Below, one piece after another: positions 34,701 through 45,038 of a DNA stretch of 64,000 nt (its first letter is position 1; each line of letters starts with the position of its first letter). The notes beneath the pieces are model-generated. The model ran no database searches. It had not been told where the DNA came from and saw only the letters and a program-made list of their open reading frames with translations. The DNA is from Volvox africanus (lineage: Eukaryota > Chlorophyta > Chlorophyceae > Chlamydomonadales > Volvocaceae), in assembly GCA_030268105.1 (NCBI GenBank), contig BSDZ01000103.1, positions 1,988,501-2,052,500 of the forward strand, written 5' to 3'. Both the position numbers and the translations under genes were made by a program.

Positions 34701-35859
34701 CAGGATCCACAGAAATCTGCGCGGTGGTGACACAACAGCTCACCCGCGGCCTTAAAAGCAGTCCGTGGGCACCCTTCCGTAACAAACGGACGGCCTCCTT
34801 ACGCCCGACTAGCTCTGGTTCGATTCGCGCGGCCATTGCGGTCACAGCGAAATTAACCATAGGCACCGCCTCAGTTTCGCCCCCCTTTGGTGTGACATGT
34901 TCGAACGACAGGAAAGGTACCTTAATCGACAGAGTACCCTTGCACATATGCAGGGTTGCGGTCTCCATGTCGATGCGCGCGCGGTACTGTCGTAATGTCG
35001 ACGACCCCATTATGTACGGTGCAGTCTCTGCTAAGCCCTGCAGCACGTACGGCCGGGTCACAACACGCAAAGGGCCTAACGATAGGCTAAGGGTAATCCT
35101 GCCCACGATGGGATGCTTACCCCCGTCAGCAAGGGTAACCTGTGTACAATCAGACGACTCTGGGGACAACCCCAGCGCATTCACCTCTGCGACAGAGATG
35201 AAGTCGTCACTGGCACCGGTGTCAACAAGTGCCTTCAGAGTACGGCCATTCAAACCGATCTGAACCACAGGGACACGGTTATCTATGAGCGACTGCCCAG
35301 CAGACAACGTCAGTGCACTTAGGGCGGGCCCGTAACCAACGGCACCCCCATCAGGAGCTTCGTACCAAACGTCAACCGAGTAGGATAGGTGTGGCCACGG
35401 AGCCAACGTACCCTCCCGATCCACACCATTAAACAAAACGGTGCCCGGCTCGAACCGGTGGACATGCCGCATACCCCTTAACGATGCCTCTGCCTTGCGC
35501 CGACAGAAAGCAGGGAGTAATACACATGCGGCAGTGTCTGGATATTGACGCCTACACCTCCTGTACATGGCCAACTGTTCCGACATCTCACGCAGAGACG
35601 AGGGGATGAACAAAACCACGTGGTTAGACAGATCGATAGACGACAGGGGACGGCGAGGTGTAAACAAATTACACAACGGGTCGAAGCAGAGAAGTCCCGT
35701 GCGTCCGTCAAGCGTGATGCGTCGCGCAATGACTCGCTCGATGTGTCCAAGTACACAAGGCAACAATGCCTTAACGGCTGGCCGTAAGGATGACCACCGA
35801 CCACGCGTTAGTTCAGAAAACCCAGGTAGAGCCCCCTCCGCAGGAACCCGGGCAAGCCC
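31798..35859 (-). CDS. pol: Pol polyprotein of A6 (protease-RT-RNase H-integrase-chromodomain)
   Basis: 1,353 codons, in the gag frame directly after the gag UAG; the first 31 codons (35767-35859) are open. Numbering from the codon after UAG: protease DTGA at about 213-216; RT YLDD at about 575-578; RNase H acidic residues near D729, E765, D791, D833; integrase zinc finger H921, H928, C958, C961; catalytic D991, D1052, E1088 (D,D35E spacing); a chromodomain with [15 protein letters not shown] at the end. By family knowledge these activities process Gag-Pol, copy the RNA to cDNA in the particle, and integrate it. Translation is expected as Gag-Pol by UAG readthrough, since no AUG lies near the start. 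No lesion seen. One private change: RDWSAP instead of RDWPAP. Confidence 0.94.
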   Translation of the reverse strand, partial: GLARVPAEGALPGFSELTRGRWSSLRPAVKALLPCVLGHIERVIARRITLDGRTGLLCFDPLCNLFTPRRPLSSIDLSNHVVLFIPSSLREMSEQLAMYRRCRRQYPDTAACVLLPAFCRRKAEASLRGMRHVHRFEPGTVLFNGVDREGTLAPWPHLSYSVDVWYEAPDGGAVGYGPALSALTLSAGQSLIDNRVPVVQIGLNGRTLKALVDTGASDDFISVAEVNALGLSPESSDCTQVTLADGGKHPIVGRITLSLSLGPLRVVTRPYVLQGLAETAPYIMGSSTLRQYRARIDMETATLHMCKGTLSIKVPFLSFEHVTPKGGETEAVPMVNFAVTAMAARIEPELVGRKEAVRLLRKGAHGLLLRPRVSCCVTTAQISVDPEVEALLSQYEDVFKDIPGLPPMRPVDHTIPLMPGAQPTARPMYRLSPLELDEVKRQVTDLLAKGMIRPSTSPYSAPILFVGKKDGTLRMCIDYRGLNANTVKNRYPLPRVDDLLDKLKGSAYFSSIDLQQGYNQIRIAASDIPKTAFRTPFGHFEYTVLSFGLTNAPATFQAVMDRMFRPFIDRFVVCYLDDILVYSKTREEHLEHLRLVLDVMRREQLFAKRAKCFWAQPQVEYLGHIVSATGVKMDPRKVAVVRDWSAPQNLTELRKFLGLTNYFRKFIEKYSIIAAPLTNLTRKGVFVSLESWTSQCQRAFEELKRIVAEDVTLAFPDYSLPFRVEVVSDASIFGSGAVLLQEGRPIAFTSKKFSGAEIRYTTGEQELLAVLHALKEWRCYLEGRPFTLKTDHKPLTFLQSVPTLNRRQARWMEYLARFNCTWEYISGKLNIADALSRHPSLHAAILAAPVVRPRSEGVPIATDLAERLKVAYSADAWFADPANVENLRKQNGLWLRTEGAATQIVVPNDDALRYDILARFHEDPLAGHPGSKRLIDLVQRSFWWPRLAKDAANFVQTCSLCQRNKALSGKGHGLLQPLPVPDAPWESVSMDFVVALPKTEGGYDAVFVMVDRLTKMVHLAPCTSSCTAEQTARLFFDNVVRLHGIPKNVISDRGGQFTSKFWEALCKLVGMRVNLSTAYHPQTDGQTERTNRTLGDMLRNYAGRTPLVWDTYLTAAEFALNNAVNRSTGKSPFFLNYGFHPALPVWRELEVNVPAAKLFAKSFMSRITDAKSCLDAAQQRTTEYYNKSKQDVTFSEGQLVLLSTKNLRSLADGSRKLLPRWIGPYPVVRMVGNVAVELALPADMPIHPTFHVSLVRPYRGTEPVPEPANAPAAIEPVPETWIAGKQKFYDVERVLDYRARRVGRHRRKRTVHEYLVKWTGYTDEHNSWEPARNFSQDMKPLLEEARKRATQAQ

Positions 35860-37095
35860 CTATTTCGGCTGAGGTACAAACGGCGGCATTAGAGGGCAAT
35901 CCTTCGTAGAATGGCTCTCCGCACACCGTAGACAAACGTTGGCCAATTTTCGACGCTCGAATTCGGAACGATTGCAATTCCATTTTGGCATAAATGTGTC
36001 GTCCGTACGAGTACGCTTCGCGTTGGGGTCGGAACGCTGTGCGGCTGCCGACGACGGCGCACCACCACGCTTCCTGTTCCTAGCTGGGTCCGAGCTCGGA
36101 CCTGCCCCTCCTGTACCACGGACACCCGAGCTAGCGCCCCCGCGCGCCTTGCGTTGCCTGTTGCTGCGTCGCGTCGCGGCAGTAGGCGTGGGGCGGGTCG
36201 CGCCGAGGTCCTGGTCGAGAGCCACAGCTTCCCCAAGCGGATCCTGCACTTGCACGGCATTTGCACGAGGGGCAGACTTGACTTCTTCCTCGCCGGCAAG
36301 AAGTCGTATCTCCGCGCCCTTAGCAAAAGCGACCAACGCGTCATACGACTTGATCTGCGCTCCAACCAAGTCAGTGGCGCACCATTTAGCCAAAAGTTTC
36401 GTTAGGCCTCGCCTAAACCAAAAGACACGCTCAGATTCGGTGAGGTCAGCAATGGGAGTCACAAGTGCTTCAAAGCGTGACTGGTACGCAGGTACGTTTT
36501 CATCCCGACGCATGTGGTAGCTACCCGCTGCCAAAACGTTACGAGCTTCCACATCGCGTGCTTGAACCTCAGTAGCGAATCGTGCGAGCAAAGCGGCGAC
36601 TAACTCGTCAAAAGTATAGCTGCCCCGGGCGTTGGTCCAATTGCGATACCAGTCCTTCGCTGCGCCCTCGAGGGTGTTACCAACGAAGAGACACCTGATA
36701 CCGTCATTATCGCCACCATGAACAGCTTGGAGGTACTTTTTAGCGTCACGCACGTACGCACGAGTTGCATCGGCTATGCTATGCCCTGGTGTCTTGTCGG
36801 TCAGCGAAATATTGAGCCTAGGAACGGGAATCGACAATCTCATCACCTCAGGGATGTCATCATGCCCTCGAGCTTGAGGTAATGGCAGAACCCTTGGTTC
36901 AGCAGTGTTGTCCATATTCGTGTTCACTGCTGAATGCGGCACAATTAAGTGAGCAGGGGTCTGAAGGAAAAGGGGCTCTTGAGTGGCTCGCGCGCCAACA
37001 GTCTCAAGACCTCTATCCGGTGCTCTAGCAGCCACAACAAAATCGGGTTGGCTAGCTAGGCTAGTGTGCGGCGTATCGTCGTGTTCCGCGGACAT
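35860..37095 (-). CDS. gag: Gag polyprotein of A6
   Basis: 411 codons from ATG at 37095 to TAG at 35862-35860. The N-terminal 80 residues are variable; the Gag domain follows (SIPVPRLNIS, FVGNTLEGAAKDWYRNW, ALLARFATEVQ, YQSRFEALVTPIADL, FRRGLTKLLAKWC). A basic Gly/Ser-rich linker and zinc knuckle CLRC-AES-H-STKD-C (388-400) end it with FVPQPK. The first codons overlap exon 2 of the leader ORF. Pol follows in frame after the UAG. Intact. Confidence 0.94.
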   Translation of the reverse strand: MSAEHDDTPHTSLASQPDFVVAARAPDRGLETVGARATQEPLFLQTPAHLIVPHSAVNTNMDNTAEPRVLPLPQARGHDDIPEVMRLSIPVPRLNISLTDKTPGHSIADATRAYVRDAKKYLQAVHGGDNDGIRCLFVGNTLEGAAKDWYRNWTNARGSYTFDELVAALLARFATEVQARDVEARNVLAAGSYHMRRDENVPAYQSRFEALVTPIADLTESERVFWFRRGLTKLLAKWCATDLVGAQIKSYDALVAFAKGAEIRLLAGEEEVKSAPRANAVQVQDPLGEAVALDQDLGATRPTPTAATRRSNRQRKARGGASSGVRGTGGAGPSSDPARNRKRGGAPSSAAAQRSDPNAKRTRTDDTFMPKWNCNRSEFERRKLANVCLRCAESHSTKDCPLMPPFVPQPK

Positions 37096-37494
37096 GGAGC
37101 ACGAAACGATACCCTAGTTTTGCGTAATAGAAGCCGACTTCTATCGCAAAGGCAAGAGTACAAAGTGATTCGGTGAGCCTACCGACAGTACTCTTGAGAA
37201 GATTCAGCAAACTCAGCAAGTAATTGCCCAGCTGAGTCCTGATCTCCGTAGTTTGAGCAATGAGAGTCGCCAACTGGTCCGGACGAACGCCGGTCTCAGT
37301 CGCCGCGGCAAGCAATGCCGGTGCACTGAGATTACCTGCGACTCAGAGCGTACACTTACACAACAAGTGCAGCAATCTAAGTAAAAGCAATTAAACAATT
37401 ACAAACCGGAAGCGGCGGCGTCCAAAACGGCGCGGCCTAAGTCTTCGGCAAAAGTATCTAGCGGTCCTCGTGGTTCGTCGCTGGAACTCGCCAT
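37061..37494 (-). CDS. Predicted spliced leader ORF of A6 (about 118 aa)
   Basis: Minus strand: exon 1 37494-37403 (ATG, MASSSDEPRG...), intron 37402-37326 (77 nt, GT...CAG), exon 2 37325-37061. Present in the intact element, so it is not a decay artefact. Exon 2 overlaps gag by 35 nt in another frame. A continuation into gag by a second splice (gag frame is open upstream of its ATG from a TAG about 20 nt away) is possible but not shown. Confidence 0.45.
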
Positions 37495-37543
37495 AGAAAG
37501 AACCTACTTCCGATTAGACAAAGAGAGACAGTTAGGCAACGAA

Positions 37544-37559
37544 CCTGGTCTCGCTACCA
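37544..37559 (-). other. Primer-binding site of A6
   Basis: Minus strand TGGTAGCGAGACCAGG, 3 nt from the 5' LTR. Differs from the TGGTATCGAGACAGG of A2, A4 and G, but resembles the E site (TGGTAGCGAGACGG). Initiator tRNA-Met primer inferred. Confidence 0.65.
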
Positions 37560-37562
37560 AAT

Positions 37563-38386
37563 TGTTGTACCTCTCGTTCGCGTTTGCTCATGAGTATCTG
37601 CACGTCTGGAGACTATTGACACCGATGCGCGAGCACTTGCAAGTACAGCAAGGCAAGCGAGAACAAACAGAGACAGCGGAAGACTTCAAGACGAAGAGAG
37701 ATATAACTTACGGTCTTACAGGTCGGAATGATGCAATGGACGAAATCGCCGTCAGCGCCGGAAGCAAGCAATCATCACGCGGCGGTGATTAGCGAAGTTA
37801 AGGCTTAGCTCGGGCTAAGTAGAATAGTGTATAGAAATAGTAATTTAGAACACACGAGTGTTCTCCGGTATCGGATATCTTGTCTAGCTTAGCCGTCCTC
37901 GCATCTGTTATACTCGCAGCATCGCAATGCCGTACGATTCACATTAGGAGGCCGATCCTAGATGTGACAACCCTACTGCGTCTAGGCGATGTCTACGCAT
38001 AACAACGTATAAGCCTTTCCGGCATTCGCATGATGCAAGGGTCCGGATAACGATATCCGGTTGCAGGGCATGCATCGCGACGAGTGCGGCGCTCTCAACG
38101 TGTGCTTTAATGAAGTAATATTATATCAGATAATATTACTTATCGTTTCGTAGCACGAGCATAATGCGCACTTCAATGATTAGGTCATTCATGCATGCTA
38201 GGCGGATTTGCCATGGTGCGATGTCGCGATGGATCATGACAACATGCCAGATGCATATATAAATGTATGCGAATACATTTATATCATGCAGATTCATTCA
38301 TATGTAATGCGTTCATCACAAAAGCACTTCGACTCATAGGATCGCGTCGACCTACGCGTCGACGGGAAATGAACCGTAGCACAACA
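37563..38386 (-). repeat. LTR, family A (5' LTR of A6)
   Basis: 824 bp, followed on the right by TSD TTTGC. Appears identical to 30915-31738. Confidence 0.96.
37892..37914 (-). promoter_or_regulatory. Candidate core promoter in A6 5' LTR
   Basis: On the minus strand GTATAAC lies a few bases before TGCGAGGACGGC. The pair recurs in family A LTRs (for example 6357-6377). The second motif also occurs in family B LTRs (44262-44273) and in the H segment of the tRNA array (52993-53004, again next to TATAA). Conservation among otherwise diverged LTRs suggests a TATA-plus-start-site element; the role is inferred. Confidence 0.35.
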
Positions 38387-38576
38387 TTTGCCATGATGCG
38401 ATGTCACGATGGATAATGGTGACATGCCAAATGCATATATAAATATATATGAATACATTTATATCATGCAAGTTCATTCATATGCATTGATCGTTCATGC
38501 GTTCATCAAGATAGCACTTCGCCTCGTAGGGTCGCATCGACCTACGCATCGGCGGGAAATGAACCGTAGCACAACA

Positions 38577-39197
38577 AGGCCTCGGTTGCATTTGCAATGC
38601 CACCACCGCGCAGACTTCTGTGGATCCTGAGATCGAAGCTTTGCTGCAAGGACATGCGAATATCTTTTATGATGTCCCTGTAGTATCCTGAGGTATCTAC
38701 GGGTCGTGTCAAAGATTGGACCGCCGACGGTCATCTTTCGACTGGGCCTTTGTAGGCTGACATAACAGTACCTGAAGCACAACCTGTTGCACGACCCATG
38801 TACAGGTTGAGCCCACTACGATGGACGAAGTGCAGTGCTAGGCGACTGATTTGCCTGCTAGGGGTATGCTTCACCCCACGTTCCATGTGTCCCTCGTATG
38901 CCTTACTGTGGTACGGAACCTGCCCCTGAGCTTGCTAACACCCCTGCAGCGGTTTAACCAGTCCCGGAGACCTGGATCGCTGGTAAACAGAAGGTTAACA
39001 ACGTGGAGTGGGTGTTAGATTATCTTACTTGCCGTGTGGGCCAACACCGGCATAAGCAGACAATGCATGAGTATCAAGTCAAGTGGACTGGGTATTCAAG
39101 CGAGCATAACTCATGGGAGCCGGCACGTAACTTTTCGCCCGATATGAAGCCCCTATTGGAGGAAGCTCGTCTACGTGCCACACAGATCCAATGATCT
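38577..39197 (+). pseudogene. pol: D pol, 3' remnant with large internal deletion (chromodomain)
   Basis: Begins with the residual coding for TTAQTSVDPEIEALL, is interrupted by a mini-element (38679-38767), resumes at [17 protein letters not shown], and jumps within about 100 bp from the RT start (LLARGM) to the integrase C-terminus (HPTFHVSL). The whole RT, RNase H and integrase core are deleted. From 39003 it is open again with a chromodomain (EYQVKWTGYSSEHNSW) to TGA 39192-39194. A polypurine tract follows. Confidence 0.82.
38679..38767. mobile_element. Mini-element copy 2 (89 bp) in D pol
   Basis: TGTAGTATCCTGAGG...GACATAACA, clearly related to 50924-51027. Flanks GTCCC (38674-38678) and GTACC (38768-38772) differ by one base. 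About 40 bp of expected pol sequence is missing next to it, so insertion was accompanied or followed by deletion. Contains the same central hairpin, with AAAGAT...ATCTTT arms. Confidence 0.65.
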
Positions 39198-39253
39198 CTG
39201 CAGTCGATGCTGTCCGATGCAGCGAGGACACTGCATACGGGAGGGGGGATAGT

Positions 39254-40068
39254 TGTTGTACGCGGGTTCGATCACCGTTTACACCGAAGTAGACCGCAAT
39301 ACATTCGAGCATTATGAAGCATGATATAATTATATATGCATGATATATTCGAGTATATCTAGCTAATCAAGCATGTTGCATTATCATCTACAACATTGTG
39401 CTGTCGGTCAACATGTTTGACTCGAGGCTGATAATTAATGCGCGATCTATCCATTGGCATATTATATCACGTAATAATACTTTAAATATTATTACCTTAT
39501 TTACATCATAAACCATACGCGTATGCGAGAATGCGACGATCGCGATGGTTGGGTCGGCAACCGAATATCGATATTCGGACCTTCGCATATTGCATGCGTT
39601 GCATCCATTTATATCACGGATTACGTGGTATTCATAACAGTGCTACGAAGGTACTCACACTTGAGATCGAAATCCAGTGAGACCTGTACTGCACATCGGT
39701 ATCGCGACGTGATAGGTGTGAGGACGGCCGCCTAGAGACCGAAGTCGGCTCGACGCTACTTTGGATTAAGTACTCGTGTAGTTAACATAATCTAATTCGG
39801 ATATATACGTTTTATGCATTTATATTCGGCCTGAGCTATTCCAGCATAGCATCTTCAGCCGTATGATGAGCATTGCCCACGGGGTCTGACGGCCGACTAC
39901 CAATCTGTAATCGAAGACTATTGTAAGTTGAATCTTTCCTTGTTGTTGAGTCTTCCGCTGTCACTTTGCTCGCATTGAATCACCTTGCTGTTCGTAAGCA
40001 CAGTGCGCACTTAGCTAACATCCAGACGTGCGGATTCAGTGCATGATTGAAGAAGGAAGGATACAACA
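39254..40068 (+). repeat. LTR, family B (3' LTR of D)
   Basis: 815 bp, TGTTGTACGCGGG...GAAGGATACAACA. Preceded by GGGAGGGGGGATAGT (polypurine tract). Shares with family A the 6-bp termini, the CGATAT palindrome and TGCGAGGACGGC-type motif, but little else. Followed by GTTGG and B2 gag. Confidence 0.92.
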
Positions 40069-41108
40069 GTTGGAGCGCAACGGGCTCCGGTAACACCCGC
40101 GGTTCAAGAACCCGTCGGAATACCGTAGGTAATGAAGTTGACCATCCCCGTGCCTAAGCTTAACATATCTGCTGACGATAAGGCAAAGAATTCAGGACAT
40201 AGTGTTGGGGATAGGACGCGGGCCTATGTTCGTGACGCTAGGCAATATCTGCAAGCGGTGCATGGCGGGGGATGCAACTCCATTAAATGTCTGTTCGTGG
40301 GAAATACCCTTGAGGGTGCGGCAAAGGATTGGTATGACGAGTGGACAACTTCTAGAGTGAAGTATACGTTCGATAACTTGATCGATGCTCTTCTCGCTCA
40401 CTTTGCTACCGAAGTTCGCTCGCGTAGTAATGAGGCTCATAAGACGCTGGCGCAAGGTACATACCATATGCGTCCACATGAAACCGTTCCTGCTTATCAA
40501 TCACGTTTTGAGGCCCTGATAACTCCTATTGTTAACTTCCCTGAGGAAGATTGCATCTTTTGGTTTCATCGCGGTCTTACCAAATCCCTCGAACGATGGT
40601 GCGCTACTGACCTTAATGGGGTTCCTTTTCATTCTTATGATGCCTTAGTAACTTTCGCTAGAGGTGCGGAGGTTCGGAACTTGGCTGGTAAAGATGCTAA
40701 ACAGCTTAATCCTTGCATTCACGCGATGCGAGCGCAGGAACCACACCGAAGGACCAGGGTCCTGATCGTCAACACCCCGTGGTGGCCGCGACTACCGCTC
40801 AGAAGGAATGACGGTATGATGTTCGCGGACGTCAAAACCCAAGTAACCGTGGGTCCTCAGGAGTTGGGCCAAGCTCGGGCCACGCAAAAGGGGAACAAAG
40901 AGGGAGCACGCCATCTGTAGCGACAATGCAGAACGCGGCTCCTAGTGTTAAAAAGCCCCGGACCGAAGATCCATATATGCAAAAGTGGGAATGCCGACGT
41001 TCGGAGTTTGATCGTCGGAAGTTTGCTAATCTTTGCCTGAGGTGTGCGGGAGAGCACCCTACTCGCGATTGCCCTTTGTTACCGCCTTTTGTGCCTAAGA
41101 CGACTTAG
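40069..41108 (+). pseudogene. gag: B2 gag, 5' truncated by D, with stop and frameshift
   Basis: Reads GIP-stop-VMKLTIPVPKLNIS at its start, where family A has IPEVMRLSIPVP: a GAG to TAG change. From ATG 40132 the Gag domain is open (FVGNTLEGAAKDWYDEW, FHRGLTKSLERWC) to 40920. A frameshift in the linker puts the zinc knuckle (CLRC-AGE-H-PTRD-C) in another frame, 40926-41108. It ends with TAG, and the pol frame continues from that same frame, as in family A. Confidence 0.88.
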
Positions 41109-43340
41109 GAAGTTGCCTGGCATGCGGAGGAAGGGACTCCTCCCAGGTCTGAAGGATATGTACGTGGCCGCTGGCCGCTGTTGCGTCCGGCTGTGAGGGC
41201 TCTCTTACCCTCCATTTTTAGACAAATCGAGCACGCTATCGGGCGACGCTTTTCGCTTGATGGTCGCACGGGACTAAATCATTTTGACTCACTGTGTAAC
41301 TTGTTTGCACCGCGCTGTCCTCTTTCTTCCCTCGATTTATCCGGTCATGTTACTTTATTTATCCCTTCATCTTTTTGCGAGTTATGCAAACAGCTCGCCA
41401 GGTATAAGAGATACCGCCGTCAGAATCCGGACACTGCAGCTTGCATATTAATCCCTTCTTTTAGTCAACGCAAGGCCGCGTCGCTGCTGGAAGGTATGCA
41501 ATGTGTCCTCCGATTCGAGTCGGACACCGCTTTGTTCAATGGTGTGGATGTGACGGGAAAACCGACGACCTTACCCAAACTATCTTATGCTGCTGAAGTT
41601 TGGTTTGAGGCCCCTCTTTTGGATTCTACCAGGTTCGAGCCTGCCATAGGGTCACTTCTACTTTCTGCGGAGTCGACTCCGACAGGAAATCGTGTCCCTA
41701 TCATCGAAATCGGCCTTGGTGGTCGATTAATGAAGGCGCTCGTGGATACCGGCGCCAGTGACGACTTCATCTCGGCAAAGGAGGTGAATGTGTTGGGGTC
41801 GACCCCTCAGTCGTCTGATTGTGCACAGGTTACCCTCGCTGATGGAGGTAAGCATCCCATCGTGGGCAGGATCACCCTGAGCCTATCGATAGGCCCTCTG
41901 CGTGTTAGGGCCCAACCGTATGTGCTACAAGGTCTCTCCAAGACGGCACAGTACATTTTGGGTGCCGCGACATTATGGCAGTACCACGCACGCATCGATA
42001 TGGAGTCCACCACACTTAGTTTGTGCTAAGGGAACCTATCCACTAAGGTACCTTTCTTGTCGTACCAAGATGTCACACCAGAGGAGGGCGGAACTGTTGC
42101 GGAGCCTGAGGTTAATTTCGCTTTGGCGGCGATCGTCCGCCAAAATCAAGTACCCAAGCTAATTGGGCGCAAGGAAACCGATCGGATGATACGGAAAGGC
42201 GCCCATGTGTTGCTTGTGAGGCCACAGGTGCAGTCGAATGCTACCACTGCGCAGTCCACCGTGAAGGATCTTGAGGTCGAAGCCCTCCTGCATAAATATG
42301 CTGATGTCTTTGGCGACATCCCAGGGCTCCCACCTATGCGACCTGTTGACCATACGATCCCTCTTGTGCCCGGAGCACAACCCGTTTCATAACCTATGTA
42401 CAAGTTAAGCCCGTTGGAGCTGGATGAAGTGAAGCGGCAAATGGGGATCTGCTCGCAAAGGGTATGATTCGGCCCAGCACATCGCCATATTCTGCGCCGA
42501 TATTGTTTGTCGGTAAGAAGGATGGGACGTTGCGTATGTGCATTGATTATCAGGGCTTGAACGCGACCATGATTAAAAATTGCTACCCTTTGCCACGCGT
42601 CGATGACCTGCTCGATAAGCTGAAAGGCTCAGCTTATTTTTCCTCGATTGACCTTCAACAAGGGTATAATCAGATACGCATCACTGCCTCTGATATTCCG
42701 AAAACCGCTTTCCGGACTCCCTTTGGTCACTTCGAGTACATGGTCTTGTCGTTTGGACTTACTAATGCGCCCGCCACATTTCAAGCAGTGATGGATCGCA
42801 TGTTCAGATCGTATATCGACAGGTTCGTCGTTTGTTATTTGGATGATATTTTAATATATTCCAAAACGCGCAAGGAGCATCTGAAGCATCTCGAGCTCGT
42901 GCTTGAGGTGATGAAGCGGGAGCAATTGTTTGCTAACCGCGCCAAGTGTTTTTGGGCGCAGCCTCAGGTGGAGTATTTGGGCCACATCGTGTCGGCCACT
43001 GGGGTCAGGATGGATCCACGGAAGGTAGCTGTGGTTCGCGAATGGCCCGCGCCTCAGAACCTCACCGAACTACGCCAGTTCTTGGGTTTGACCAACTACT
43101 TCCGTAAGTTTATTAATAAATACTCCATTATTGTGGCCCCGCTTACAAATCCGACGAAGAAAGGAGGTTTCCCTTCCCTCGAGACCTGGACACCCGTGTG
43201 CCAGCAGGCATTCGAAGAGTTCAAGCGAATCGTCGCTGACGACGTTACCCTCTCTTTCCCTGATTACTCGTTGCTCTTTCGTGTAGAAGTAATATCGGAT
43301 GCTTCCCTGCATGGAAGCGGCGCTGTATTGTTGCAGGAAG
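41109..43340 (+). pseudogene. pol: B2 pol, N-terminal part, with lesions, cut by LTR F
   Basis: Pre-protease linker and protease ([12 protein letters not shown]) are open to a TAA at 42027-42029. A frame change follows; 42057-42392 encodes the next part up to [17 protein letters not shown] and stops at TCATAA. Another indel lies near 42440. The frame 42464-43340 is open for RT ([21 protein letters not shown]) and the start of RNase H (SDASLHGSG), ending at LLQE, where LTR F begins. Resumes briefly at 51361 (RLIAFKSKKF). Confidence 0.88.
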
Positions 43341-43798
43341 TGTTGTACACCGGTTCGATCACCGTTTACACCGAAGTAGGCCGCAATGCATTTGAGCATT
43401 ATGAAGCATAATACAATCACATTAGCACGATATACTAGAGTATATCTAGCTAATCAAGCATGCTGCATTATCATCTACGACATCACACTGTCGGTCAACA
43501 TGTTTGACTCGAGGCTGATAATTAATGCGCAATCTATCCATTGGCATTTTATATCACGTAATAATACTTTAAATATTATTACCTCATTTACGTCAAAAAC
43601 CATACGCGTATGCGAGAAGGCGACGATCGCGATGGTTGGGTCGGCAACCGAATATCGATATTCGGACCTTCGCATATTGCATGCATTGCATCCATTAATA
43701 TCACGGATGACACGATATTTAGAACAGTGCTACGAAGGTACTCACACTTGAGATCAGAATCCAGTGAGACCTGTACTGCGCATCGGTATCGTGACGTG

Positions 43799-44613
43799 TG
43801 TTGTACGCGGGTTCAATCACCGTTTACATTTATGAAGGTCGCAATGCATTCAGATATCATGAAGCATAATACAATCATATTAGCATGATATACTCGAGTA
43901 TATCTAGCTCATCAGGCATGTCGCATCATCATTCACGACATCGCGCTGTCTGTCAACGTGTTTGACGCGAGGCTGATAATTAATGCGCAATCTATCCATT
44001 GGCATATTATATCACGTAATAATACTTTAAATATTATTACCTTATTTACATCAAAAACCATATGCGTATGCGAGAATGCAACGATCGCGATGGTTGGGTC
44101 GGCAACCGAATATTGATATTCGGACCTTTGCATATTGCATGCGTTGCATCCAATAATATCACGAATGACACGATATTTAGAGCAGTATTACCGAGGTACT
44201 CACACTTGAGATTGTAATCCAGTGAGACCTGTACGGCACATCGGTATCGCGACGTGATAGGTGCGAGGACGGCCACCTAGAGACCGAAGTCGGCTCGACG
44301 CTAACTTTGGACCAAGTATTCGAGTACTTAACTCTATCTGATACGCATACATACGATATAATCATTTATATTCGGCCTGAGCTATTCTAGCATTCCATCT
44401 GCAGCCGAGTGATGAACATTGCCCACGGGGTCTGACGGCAGACTGTAATTCTGTAACTGAAGAACATTGTAAGTTGAATCTTTCCTTGCTATTGAGTCTT
44501 CCGCTGTCTACTATTCGCATTGGCTTGCCTTGCTGTTCGTAAGCTAGGTATGCACGCAGCTAACACCTAGACGTGCAGAGCTAATACATGATTGAAGAAG
44601 GAAGGATACAACA
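43799..44613 (+). repeat. LTR, family B (5' LTR of E)
   Basis: 815 bp, TGTTGTACGCGGG...GGATACAACA, followed by a PBS. Contains TGCGAGGACGGC at 44262-44273 and the palindrome CCGAATATTGATATTCGG. Confidence 0.93.
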
Positions 44614-44617
44614 AATT

Positions 44618-44631
44618 TGGTAGCGAGACGG
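44618..44631 (+). other. Primer-binding site of E
   Basis: TGGTAGCGAGACGG 4 nt after the LTR; inferred initiator tRNA-Met primer. Confidence 0.6.
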
Positions 44632-45038
44632 TTCGACTCACGGCTGTCTCATCACCTCTACTGAAGAGTAGGTTCTCGCATGAGCGAGCGGCGGCGAAGG
44701 GTGTCATGAGGTAACCTCGCCGGAAAGCTGATACAGTACTATCCTTTACTTAAACTTTTGATATAATATCGGTTCGTCAATACTTTTGTTACCCGCAAGG
44801 TCTTAAGTCCGCAGAAGGATTCTGTTGCCATCATACTTGGAGCCGCGTCCTCGATTAAGCGGGATATTGGACACGATCAGTTGCTGAGGAGACATTAATT
44901 TGAAAGTGACAACATATAGGTGGATTACAGTACCGTCCACGTCGGAGTGTTACTCGAGCGAGAATGGGACACGAGAAGAGATCACTGAGGTACAGTTCTA
45001 CCTTTACCTCTTATCCTTGCGAGGTCTAATTGGAATAC

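Larger units (their letters stand above)
30915..38386 (-). mobile_element. A6: complete, apparently intact family A chromovirus; TSD TTTGC
   Basis: 7,472 bp flanked by TTTGC (30910-30914, 38387-38391). Has two 824-bp LTRs that look identical by eye, PBS, leader ORF, intact gag, UAG, intact pol and polypurine tract. All domains needed for autonomous movement are seen. It is the youngest and best preserved element in the window and serves as reference for the others. Confidence 0.95.
30266..38576 (-). repeat. S1: old solo LTR, family A, split by A6; TSD AGGCC
   Basis: Left part 30266-30914 and right part 38392-38576 join to one family A LTR (minus orientation, TGTTGTACC...GCACAACA) once A6 and its duplicated TTTGC are removed. 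AGGCC flanks it at 30261-30265 and 38577-38581. No internal region is present, so it is a solo LTR formed by recombination or the remnant of one. More diverged than other family A LTRs; the palindrome reads CCGAATAACGATATTCGG here. Confidence 0.88.
5764..40068 (+). mobile_element. D: old family B chromovirus, split by several later insertions
   Basis: Its surviving pieces are gag 5764-5882 and 28593-29068, decayed pol 29069-30265 and 38577-39194, polypurine tract about 39238-39253 and 3' LTR 39254-40068. Everything between belongs to later insertions (A2, S1 with A6, mini-element). The two gag halves meet exactly at the A2 target duplication TACGA, which supports the reconstruction. D's own 5' end lies left of the window. 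Its right flank GTTGG (40069-40073) falls inside the gag of B2. Confidence 0.8.

Noticed and set aside
44632..45038. A leader ORF in E like that of families A and G
   Set aside because: No matching ATG exon or exon 2 similarity could be found by eye; the stretch holds nothing I can support.
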